Of a DNA stretch of 29,938 nt, positions 22,750 through 29,358 are shown piece by piece. Source of the stretch: JAOUEA01 sp041287635. GTDB lineage: Bacteria; Actinomycetota; UBA4738; HRBIN12. The translations under genes and the position numbers were made by a program. The notes beneath the pieces were generated by a model. The model had not been told where the DNA came from. It did no database searches and saw only the letters and a program-made list of their open reading frames with translations. The stretch is taken from NCBI GenBank assembly GCA_041287635.1, contig JBGGNG010000158.1, positions 1 to 29,938 of the forward strand. Reading direction: 5' to 3'. Within the stretch, counting starts at the first letter, position 1; each line of letters opens with the position of its first letter.

Positions 22750-23970
22750 GTGGCTGAACATCGCCCACTCACCACGGTGCGACGGTCGATCGTCGTCGCG
22801 CTCTGTCTCGTCGCCGTCGTCGGGCTCTCGGGGGTCGCGCGTGCCGCCGTGCCTTCGGAGGTGCCGGCCGACACCCATCAGGTGAACGGGCGCGTTCGTT
22901 CCGTGGTCGTCGTCGGCGATCGAGTATGGATGGGCGGCGTGTTCACACAGGTCCAGAACGGCAGCGGCGCGAAGGCTCAGGACGTGACCAACCTCGCCGT
23001 GCTCGGCCGTTCCACCGGCGCCCCCGTGGGTGTGACCCCGCTCAAGCTCGGCGGCTCGGGTTCCCAGGTCTGGAAGCTCACCGTCAGCGGCAACACGGTG
23101 TACGCCGCCGGCAAGTTCACCCTCTCGTCGGGAGGCGCGACCTACAAGAACCTGCTGGCGTTCAACGGCACGACCGGGGCGTTGATCTCGTCGTTCCGAC
23201 CCAAGGGCATCCCCAACGCGACCGCGGTTGCGGTCTCCGGCTCCACCGTGTTTGTCGGGCGGAGCAAGCTGCAGGCCGTCGATGCCGGCACCGGCGCCAA
23301 GAAGGGTAGTTTCGCGACCTCGACCGTGGCGACGGACCCGTCGCTGCGCGGCCACAACACGCCGCCGCAGCATCGTGAGTTCCTGTTGCTCGGTGGCTGG
23401 CTCTACTCGGCGTGCCAGTGCGACTCCCTCACCCAGGGCGGAACGACCCGCGGGGTCAAGGCGCTCGTCCGCTTCAACCCCACGACCGGGGCGCACGACC
23501 CGGGCTTCACGCCCGCCGGCGCCGGCGTGACCGCGACCGGCATCTCGGTCGCCACCGACGGCACCAACCTCTATCTCGGCGCAGGAGGCTCCGACTACGT
23601 CGCTCGGTACTCGCCCAGCGGCGCTCAGGCGTGGAAGAGGGACACGTCGGGGTCGGCGCAAGCGGTCAGAGTGAGCGGAGGGGACGTGCTCGTGGGTGGC
23701 CACTTCGTGGAGATCGCCGACGCCGCCGGCGACGGATGCGGATTCAAGTCCGGGAACCCCGGCACCCTGGATCCGAACGACGAGTGTCAGACGCGGAACC
23801 GGCTCGCGGCGTACTCGCTGGGCGGTGGGCTGCTGGGGTGGAACCCGTCGGTGACCGGCAACTACAACGGCGTGTGGGGGATCGCGCTCGACGGGTCGTC
23901 GATCCACATCGGTGGTGAGTTCCGCAACGTCCACGGCATCCGCCAGACCTACTACGCACGACTCAACTGA
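22750..23970 (+). CDS. Secreted beta-propeller protein
   Basis: 406 residues. Signal peptide with n-region MAEHRPLTTVRRS, hydrophobic IVVALCLVAVVGL, cleavage near ARA-A (33). About seven blades with the motif of the divergent neighbour: VWMGGVFTQVQNG, VYAAGKFTLSSGG, a degenerate VFVGRSKLQAV, LYSACQCDSLTQG, LYLGAGGSDYV, VLVGGHFVEIADA and IHIGGEFRNVHG. It lacks the neighbour's Ig-like C-terminal domain. Cysteines at CQC and in the GDGCGF...DECQ region may form disulfides. No enzyme motif is seen. GTG at 22750 is backed by the promoter; GTG at 22777 is an alternative. Confidence 0.83.
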   Translation: MAEHRPLTTVRRSIVVALCLVAVVGLSGVARAAVPSEVPADTHQVNGRVRSVVVVGDRVWMGGVFTQVQNGSGAKAQDVTNLAVLGRSTGAPVGVTPLKLGGSGSQVWKLTVSGNTVYAAGKFTLSSGGATYKNLLAFNGTTGALISSFRPKGIPNATAVAVSGSTVFVGRSKLQAVDAGTGAKKGSFATSTVATDPSLRGHNTPPQHREFLLLGGWLYSACQCDSLTQGGTTRGVKALVRFNPTTGAHDPGFTPAGAGVTATGISVATDGTNLYLGAGGSDYVARYSPSGAQAWKRDTSGSAQAVRVSGGDVLVGGHFVEIADAAGDGCGFKSGNPGTLDPNDECQTRNRLAAYSLGGGLLGWNPSVTGNYNGVWGIALDGSSIHIGGEFRNVHGIRQTYYARLN

Positions 23971-23981
23971 GAGCCGCCGCA

Positions 23982-24001
23982 CCGATCGCAGATCCGATCG
24001 G
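23982..24001 (+). terminator. Hairpin after the second propeller gene
   Basis: A perfect 7-bp stem (CCGATCG/CGATCGG) with a 6-nt loop, 11 nt past the stop at 23970. No T-run; modest stability. Confidence 0.5.
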
Positions 24002-24024
24002 CCCAGAGGTGCGAACCTTCCCGT

Positions 24025-25560
24025 ATGAGGAACCGTGCGGGCGCGTGGCTGGGCCTGGCCTCTGCCGCGACCGCGCTCGGGGCGGCGCACCTGGTGGCCG
24101 GGCTCGTCGGTCGCGCCGAGGCGTCGCCGATCGTGGCCGTCGGCTCGGCCTCGATCGACTTCGTGCCGCGCTGGCTGAAAGACGTCGCGATCGACACGTT
24201 CGGCACCGCCGACAAGCTCGTGCTCGTCCTCGTGGTGACGGTGGTCGTGGGCGGGCTGGCGATCGCCGTGGGCACGGCGTCGCTGCGACGACCTCGGGTC
24301 GGCTACGCGAGCCTCGTGCTCCTCGCCGCGATCGGAGCGGTGGCAGCCCTCACGCGCCCGAACGCGGAGCCGATCGAAGCGCTCCCCGCGGTGACGGGAG
24401 CGGTGGCCGGCGCGGTCACGCTGAAGCTGCTCCGGCGCCGGCTCCTCGGGGCGGCGGAGCCGGGCGAGGGGGCGATGGACCCGGTCTCGGATCCCGTCTC
24501 GAGGCGCCGCTTCCTGGTCGGGGGCGCCGTCGCGTTCGGCGCCGCGGCGGTGGCGGGGGTCACCGGGCAGTTCCTCTCGCGGCGCTCCGAGGCGGTGGCG
24601 TCTCGAGCCCGGGCGTCCGTGCCAACCGGGGTCGCGGCGGCTCCGCCCGTGCCGAGCGGGGCGGAACTCGGCGTCGAAGGGATGACCCCTTTCATCACAC
24701 CGAACGCCGACTTCTACCGCATCGACACCGCCCTGATCGTGCCCACGGTGATCGCCGAGGAGTGGAGCCTGCGCGTGCACGGCATGGTCGAGCGAGAGCT
24801 CACGCTGGACTTCGAAGCGCTGATGGCGCGCCCGTTGATCGAGCGCGACGTCACCCTCGCGTGCGTCTCGAACGAGATCGGGGGCGGCCTGATCGGGAAC
24901 GCCCGCTGGATCGGGGCCCCCCTCGCGGATCTGCTCGCCGAGGCCGGCATCGACCCCGCAGCCACCCAGCTCGTGTCGACGTCTGACGACGGGTTCACCG
25001 CCGGCACCCCCGTCTCAGCCGTCACCGACGGGCGCGACGCCATGCTCGCCGTCGCGATGAACGGCGAGCCGTTGCCGATCGAGCACGGGTTCCCGGTGCG
25101 CATGGTCGTGCCCGGGCTCTACGGGTACGTCTCGGCCACGAAGTGGGTCGTCGATCTCGAGCTCACGACGTTCGATGCGTTCGACCCCTACTGGATCCGG
25201 CGCGGATGGGCCGATCAGGCGCCGATCAAGACGCAGTCGCGCATCGACACCCCGGCGAACGGCGCCGATGCACCCACGGGGCAGGTCGTGATCGCAGGCG
25301 TCGCGTGGGCTCAGCACGTCGGCATCTCCCGGGTCGAGGTTCGGGTCGACGAAGGCCCGTGGGCCGAGGCCGATCTCGCCACCGAGGACACGATCGACAC
25401 CTGGCGCCAATGGAAGCTCGTCACCGACCTACAGCCGGGCCCGAGACGCCTGCAGGTGCGAGCCACCGACGCCGAGGGCGTCACCCAGCCCGAGGCGCGA
25501 ACGGAGCCGTTCCCCGACGGTGCGACCGGCTGGCACACGATCCTCGTGGACGTCGTGTGA
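24025..25560 (+). CDS. Membrane-anchored sulfite-oxidase-family molybdopterin oxidoreductase
   Basis: 511 residues. N-terminal hydrophobic region with helices near 7-27, 65-87, 93-110 and 117-134, then SRRRFLVGG followed by a fifth hydrophobic segment (163-184) that resembles an internal Tat signal anchor. The molybdenum-cofactor domain starts near 215: TPFITPNADFYRID, VHGMVERELTLDFEAL, and the cofactor-binding cysteine C280 in VTLACVSNEIGGGLIGNARW. Residues about 395-511 form the Ig-like dimerisation domain of the family (IAGVAWAQHVGISRVEVRVDEGPW). There is no haem domain, so electrons must leave by a partner not seen here. The substrate is unknown; family members act on sulfite or on oxidised methionine. 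Confidence 0.92.
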   Translation: MRNRAGAWLGLASAATALGAAHLVAGLVGRAEASPIVAVGSASIDFVPRWLKDVAIDTFGTADKLVLVLVVTVVVGGLAIAVGTASLRRPRVGYASLVLLAAIGAVAALTRPNAEPIEALPAVTGAVAGAVTLKLLRRRLLGAAEPGEGAMDPVSDPVSRRRFLVGGAVAFGAAAVAGVTGQFLSRRSEAVASRARASVPTGVAAAPPVPSGAELGVEGMTPFITPNADFYRIDTALIVPTVIAEEWSLRVHGMVERELTLDFEALMARPLIERDVTLACVSNEIGGGLIGNARWIGAPLADLLAEAGIDPAATQLVSTSDDGFTAGTPVSAVTDGRDAMLAVAMNGEPLPIEHGFPVRMVVPGLYGYVSATKWVVDLELTTFDAFDPYWIRRGWADQAPIKTQSRIDTPANGADAPTGQVVIAGVAWAQHVGISRVEVRVDEGPWAEADLATEDTIDTWRQWKLVTDLQPGPRRLQVRATDAEGVTQPEARTEPFPDGATGWHTILVDVV

Positions 25561-25612
25561 CGGTTCCTCCGTCCCTGCACGAGACGCTCAAGCCGCTGCC
25601 GAAGAATGGGTT

Positions 25613-25903
25613 ATGCGGATCGTCGCGACGCCCGAGGTGCGTTCCCACGTGCAGGAACGGGGAGGTCTGCTCTTCGTGCGTATCCGGAGGGGCATGGGCG
25701 TGCACGGGGGCGGCATCGCGACGCTCGAGACCATGACCGAGCCACCGCCCGACGCGCTCGAGTGGCGCCGTTTCGAAGCCCGCGGGCTCTTGGTCTTCGT
25801 CCCCCGCACGATGCGCCTGCCGAAGACCTTGTCCCTCGACGTCACGGGACGGTTCCGCCGGCGCGTGGCAGCGTTCTGGAACGGCTGCGCCTACGTGATC
25901 TGA
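25613..25903 (+). CDS. Small protein of unknown function
   Basis: 96 residues from ATG at 25613; the open frame extends upstream but those residues look non-coding. The protein is beta-rich, basic and soluble: RIVATPEVRSHVQERGGLLFVRIRR, then GGIATLETMTEPPP, RGLLVFVPRTMRLPKTLSLDVTG and a C-terminal FWNGCAYVI. The first strand-helix (I-x-T-P-E-V...GG-L-x-V) is faintly like HesB/IscA proteins, but the conserved cysteines are missing, so I do not assign it. It lies 53 nt after the molybdoenzyme gene on the same strand and may share its transcript. No ribosome site is obvious. Confidence 0.7.
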   Translation: MRIVATPEVRSHVQERGGLLFVRIRRGMGVHGGGIATLETMTEPPPDALEWRRFEARGLLVFVPRTMRLPKTLSLDVTGRFRRRVAAFWNGCAYVI

Positions 25904-25907
25904 TGGC

Positions 25908-25958
25908 CTCGACGCCCACCACGCGTCGAGCTGGTCGTACTTCAGGGTCACGCCCTGA
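25908..25958. terminator. Two hairpins between convergent genes
   Basis: First hairpin: CTCGACGC (25908-25915), loop CCACCAC, GCGTCGAG (25923-25930), perfect 8 bp. Second: TCAGGG (25942-25947), 5-nt loop, CCCTGA (25953-25958), perfect 6 bp, overlapping the dinB stop codon. They sit between the stops of the convergent genes and may end transcription from both sides. Confidence 0.5.
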
Positions 25959-27003
25959 GCCCTGGTGTTCGTGGGTCGGCGTCGGGCTCGGAGAGCTCCA
26001 CTCGCACGCCGAGTAGGCGAACCGGGCGGTCGAGCTCGAACCGCGCGAGCGCGGTGAGCGCGGCTTCCACGACGGTCTCGGGGTCGGTGGTCCCCTCGGG
26101 TAGCTTCTTGCCGTGGGTCGAGGTGAAGAACGACGAGGTTCGGAGCTTCACCGTCACTCGCATCACGAGCCGGTCATCGGGAAGGTCGGCGACCAGCTCC
26201 CGAGCGATGCGCTCGGTCTCGCCCCGGATCTCGTGCAGATCGGTCAGGTCCTGCTGGAACGTCCGCTCGTGGCTCTGTCCGCGACGCACGTACGGCTCGG
26301 CGCTGACCTCGCCGTCATCGTCACCGGTGCCGAGGCCACGGATCCACGGTCCGGTGTTCGGCCCGAACCGGGCCGCGAGCACCTCGTCGTCGGCGTTCGC
26401 GAGTTCGTCGACCGTGTGGATGCCGAGCTCGTTCAGCTTGTCGGCGGTCTTCTTGCCGATACCCCAGAGCGCGTCGACCGGCTTCGGACCCATCAGCGCC
26501 GGCCAATCCTCGCGGGTGAGTCGAAACACTCCCCGCGGCTTCGCGAACGCGCTCGCGAGCTTCGCGCGATGCTTCGAGTCACCGACGCCGATCGAGCACC
26601 AGAGGTCGGTTCGGGCGAGCACCTCGCGCTGCACGTCGCGCGCGAGCGCCTCGGGGTCGCGGGTCTCGACCGCCATGAACGCCTCGTCCCACCCGAGCAC
26701 CTGCACGACGGCCGGGAACGTGCGCAGCGTGTCCATCACGCGCCCGCTCGCCTCGAGGTAGTGGTCGGCGTCGACCGAGAGGAAGACGGCTTCGGGACAT
26801 CGCTTCGCGGCCGTGCGCAGCGGCATGCCCGAGCGCACGCCGAACTCCCGTGCCTCGTACGACGCCGTGGAGACGACCCCACGCTTCGTCGGGTCGCCGT
26901 CACCACCCACGACCACCGGGGTGCCGCGCAGCTCAGGGTGCCGCAGTACCTCGACCGCAGCGATGAACTCGTCCATGTCGACGTGGAAGATCCACCTGGT
27001 CAC
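25948..27003 (-). CDS. Y-family DNA polymerase, DinB2-like, non-aromatic steric gate
   Basis: 351-residue translesion polymerase. Catalytic carboxylates: D9 (HVDMDEF) and D106/E107 (LGWDEAF). Further family stretches: GVVSTASYEAREFGVRSGM (palm/fingers), CSIGVGDSKHRAKLASAFAKP, ALWGIGKKTADKLNELGI (helix-hairpin-helix), SHERTFQQDL, and FELDRPVRLLGVRVEL in the little-finger domain. The C-terminus lacks a beta-clamp peptide I can recognise. The residue that normally excludes ribonucleotides, Phe or Tyr after 'D-x-F', is Ile14 here; M. smegmatis DinB2 has Leu at the same position and readily uses rNTPs. Resemblance to DinB2, not DinB1, runs along the whole length. The start is GTG at 27003. Function as DinB2-type polymerase is firm; rNTP use is inference. 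Confidence 0.93.
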   Translation of the reverse strand: MTRWIFHVDMDEFIAAVEVLRHPELRGTPVVVGGDGDPTKRGVVSTASYEAREFGVRSGMPLRTAAKRCPEAVFLSVDADHYLEASGRVMDTLRTFPAVVQVLGWDEAFMAVETRDPEALARDVQREVLARTDLWCSIGVGDSKHRAKLASAFAKPRGVFRLTREDWPALMGPKPVDALWGIGKKTADKLNELGIHTVDELANADDEVLAARFGPNTGPWIRGLGTGDDDGEVSAEPYVRRGQSHERTFQQDLTDLHEIRGETERIARELVADLPDDRLVMRVTVKLRTSSFFTSTHGKKLPEGTTDPETVVEAALTALARFELDRPVRLLGVRVELSEPDADPRTPGLRA

Positions 27004-27049
27004 GAGCCCAGCATGACTCGGTCGGCCGACGTCGACCGTCGTGAGCCGT

Positions 27050-28228
27050 TCAGCCCCGCGGCTCGAGCGCCGGAGCCGCTTCCTGCATGCCCGCTCGCAG
27101 CCGCATCGCGACCACGAGCAGGCCGAGCAGGATGCCCGCTCCCATGATCGGAGTGGCGATCCGCTTGATCTCCGCGGTATCGGCGAGCAGGCCGATCACG
27201 AAGCCGGCCACCCCGAGGTTGATCGCCCAGAACACGACCTGATCGGCCCACGCCCACACCTCGCGGCGCGACGCCGCCACGAACAACATCCCGAAGATCG
27301 CGTTCGTGAGGATGCCGATGAAGGTCGCGTGGTCGAGCGCGAGCAGTAGGCGCACCGGCGTCTGATCGATGTCCTCGCTGTAGCGCACGATCACGTAGCC
27401 CAGGATCCCCAGCGCCGGCACCAGGAACAGGATCGACGCGGCGCCGAACCTCGCCGGTGACGGCTCGCCCCATCCCACCGATGCGAGCCGTGAACGGTGT
27501 CGTGTCAGCACGATGCCCACACCGATCACCTCGAAGAGCAGATTCAGGCCGAGCAGGGGCATGATCTCGAACAGGATGCCGATCGCGAGGAAGATGCCGG
27601 CGGAGAAGAAGAGCCACGCCTGCCACCGTCCGCCGCGCGTCAGCCCCTCGGTGCCGGGACCCCCCACCAGCTGCTCGTCGATCGCGACCCCGGCGAGGAT
27701 CAGGTAGCCGACCACCATCATCGCCGGGTGCGCCCCCTGCATCCCCTCTGAGAGGTCGATCACGCCGGAGAGCATCAGCCCGAGGATCACCCCGAGCACG
27801 CCGCCGATCACGAGGTTGACCTGGGCGAGCAGCATCGAGAGCTTCGGGACCGTGAGGGTCTGGCCCGCGCGCACCCCGAACGTCCAGGCCGCGAACCACA
27901 CCATCGCGGCGAGCATCAGGGTGCCGGCGACCGGCCGCAGGTCGACGAGGTCGGCCCAGAATGCGACCACGTACGCGACCACGGCGACGATCGAGCCGTC
28001 GCGGAGCAGCCGAGGGAGCCGGTCGGCACCGAAGATCCACGCCGTCGCCGCGAAGATCGACAGCGTGATCCACCCGAGCGTGCCCGAATGCACGTGGGCC
28101 AGGATCGTGCCGTGACCGAACTCGACGAGATCGGTCCCGTTCAGGATGCCGATCGTGACCGTGAACACGAAGATCGCCATCGCGGCGGCAAGCAACGGCA
28201 CCACGGCGCGCGCGGGCGTGCGGTCCAA
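27050..28228 (-). CDS. Twelve-helix membrane protein, distantly haem-copper oxidase subunit I-like
   Basis: 392 residues, almost entirely hydrophobic helices (about twelve). Histidines sit inside or at ends of helices as in haem proteins: H39, H45 and H47 (FGHGTILAHVHSGTLGW), H167 (GAHPAMMVVGYL) and H299 (LALDHATFIGILTNAIFG). The H-x-H-x4-GW and DH-x-TFIG patterns recall COX1/NorB-like or NnrS-like proteins, but the length is below a full subunit I (about 500 or more) and no partner subunit is nearby. The function is not assigned. The start is TTG at 28228, supported by AAGGAGG 6 nt upstream. Possible -10 hexamers are TAGGCT (28258-28263) and TACCCT (28269-28274). The stop is 46 nt before the dinB start. 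Confidence 0.8.
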   Translation of the reverse strand: MDRTPARAVVPLLAAAMAIFVFTVTIGILNGTDLVEFGHGTILAHVHSGTLGWITLSIFAATAWIFGADRLPRLLRDGSIVAVVAYVVAFWADLVDLRPVAGTLMLAAMVWFAAWTFGVRAGQTLTVPKLSMLLAQVNLVIGGVLGVILGLMLSGVIDLSEGMQGAHPAMMVVGYLILAGVAIDEQLVGGPGTEGLTRGGRWQAWLFFSAGIFLAIGILFEIMPLLGLNLLFEVIGVGIVLTRHRSRLASVGWGEPSPARFGAASILFLVPALGILGYVIVRYSEDIDQTPVRLLLALDHATFIGILTNAIFGMLFVAASRREVWAWADQVVFWAINLGVAGFVIGLLADTAEIKRIATPIMGAGILLGLLVVAMRLRAGMQEAAPALEPRG

Positions 28229-28430
28229 GGGGAGCCTCCTTCCCTTCTGGCCCCGGAAGCCTATGCGGAGGGTATGGCCATTTCCAGGTTCGTGGGGCGG
28301 GACGCCTGAGCTCAGGAAGGCTCGCCGTCGTGCCTAACGCGATCGGTGAGACACTGGAGCGAGGCACCGATCACCCTTCCGTCCCGCCGTGAGCCTGGTC
28401 GTCGAAGGCCTTGTGGGAGGAGGGACGGAC

Positions 28431-28526
28431 ATGCTTGCTACCTACGCAGGGATCGGACTGGTCTTCATCGGCGTCGTCGCAGGATGTATCGCGCTGATGT
28501 TCTTCGTGATGTTGAAGCAGACCTAA
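28431..28526 (+). CDS. 31-residue single-helix membrane microprotein
   Basis: ATG at 28431 follows GGGAGGAGGG, one of the strongest ribosome sites in the window, with a 5-nt gap. The product is one hydrophobic helix (MLATYAG start, then GLVFIGVVAGCIALMFFVM) ending LKQT, with TAA stop. It is too short for most gene callers. It is divergent from the haem-copper-like membrane protein and followed by a strong hairpin at 28537-28567, then a two-helix membrane protein. Single-helix proteins of this size often serve as accessory subunits of membrane complexes (CydX of cytochrome bd is a known case); that role here is inference. Confidence 0.6.
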   Translation: MLATYAGIGLVFIGVVAGCIALMFFVMLKQT

Positions 28527-28536
28527 GCCCCGTTTC

Positions 28537-28567
28537 GCGCTGTCGGCGCGGTTCGCGCTGTCAGCGC
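28537..28567 (+). terminator. Hairpin formed by an 18-bp tandem repeat
   Basis: Two copies of TTCGCGCTGTCRGCGCGS lie head to tail at 28534-28551 and 28552-28569 (2 differences). The left half GCGCTGTCGGCGCG (28537-28550) pairs with CGCGCTGTCAGCGC (28554-28567) to give a 14-bp stem with one U-U mismatch, one G-U pair and a 3-nt loop. It begins 10 nt past the microprotein stop, so it is probably its terminator or an attenuator before the next gene. Copy 2 alone is a perfect 7+1+7 palindrome. Confidence 0.6.
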
Positions 28568-28643
28568 GCAGTAACCAGCTCCACAACCAAGGGACACCTG
28601 CGAAGAGGCCGTAGGCAGCCCCCTCAACGAAGGGACGGCGCCA

Positions 28644-29309
28644 ATGGCGCTCATCGAGCAAGACGCGGCACCGCCGCGAGACGCAACTTCAACCCCGACC
28701 ATCCCTGGACGTGACGATGGAGCCAAGGCGGATCGAGCACGTCCAGCTGGCTCGCAACGCACGTTGTGGGACACGATCGTGAGCGGCGCCGCGGCCGTTA
28801 TGGCCGCCGCACTGATCCTGATCGGCTCGGCCGCCGTCTACGGCGGCAACTTCGGCAGGCAGAACGTGCAGGATCGGCTCGCCCCGGAGAAGGTCGTGTT
28901 CCCGCCCCTCGACGCGATGACACCCGAAGAGCAGGCGCAGCTCGGGGGGTTCGCCGGGCAGACCGTGGACACCGGCCCGGAAGCCGAAGGCTTCGCCCGC
29001 TACATCGGCGGACACCTCGCTGAGGTGAACGAAGGAGCGACGTACTCGGAGACGAGCGCGGCCGCACGCGAGGAAGGGTTGGACGCCAAGACCGCGGCCG
29101 ACCTGCAGGTGAAGGCCGACACCCTGTTCAAGGGCGAGACCTTGCGATCGATCCTGCTGAACGCCTACGGATGGTGGACGGTCTCGACGATCGCCCTCTT
29201 TGCGGGCTTTGCGCTGATCGCAGCGGGCCTCGTGCTCGCGTTGCTGTCGCTGTTGGGATTCCGCCACGCACGTCGTGGAGGCCCTTCGTCGGCAGTACAA
29301 GCCGCCTGA
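28644..29309 (+). CDS. Two-helix membrane protein of the family often mislabelled LigA
   Basis: 221 residues. Helices near 46-67 and 177-206 flank an outward or inward loop of about 110 residues. The loop carries a recognisable family pattern: GNFGRQNVQDRLAPEKVVFPP (69-88), GFAGQTVDTGPEAEGFARYIGGHL, the TYSETS segment, and LFKGETLRSILLNAYGWW (161-178) leading into helix 2. Homologues in Streptomyces and other actinobacteria often carry the name 'aromatic ring-opening dioxygenase LigA', but there is no dioxygenase motif and two helices make that name untenable. The function is unknown. The ATG at 28644 has GAAGGGA about 8 nt upstream. It is convergent with the DUF4287 gene. Confidence 0.85.
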   Translation: MALIEQDAAPPRDATSTPTIPGRDDGAKADRARPAGSQRTLWDTIVSGAAAVMAAALILIGSAAVYGGNFGRQNVQDRLAPEKVVFPPLDAMTPEEQAQLGGFAGQTVDTGPEAEGFARYIGGHLAEVNEGATYSETSAAAREEGLDAKTAADLQVKADTLFKGETLRSILLNAYGWWTVSTIALFAGFALIAAGLVLALLSLLGFRHARRGGPSSAVQAA

Positions 29310-29315
29310 TCGCAG

Positions 29316-29349
29316 GTCCTGGCGGACGGCTGGATCCGTCCGCCAGGAC
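29316..29349. terminator. Bidirectional hairpin terminator
   Basis: A perfect 14-bp stem, GTCCTGGCGGACGG with CCGTCCGCCAGGAC, and a 6-nt loop, lying between the stops of two convergent genes (29309 and 29359). The most stable hairpin I found in the window. Confidence 0.85.
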
Positions 29350-29358
29350 GAGCAGGGT

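Noticed and set aside
28534..28569. Two 18-bp tandem repeats considered as a CRISPR remnant or operator array
   Set aside because: They abut without spacers and fold into one 14-bp hairpin right after a stop codon, so a terminator or attenuator explains them better.
28346..28714. A 122-codon frame on the plus strand covering the microprotein region
   Set aside because: Arg-rich translation with no domain; it conflicts with the microprotein and its strong ribosome site and runs into the next gene in a different frame.
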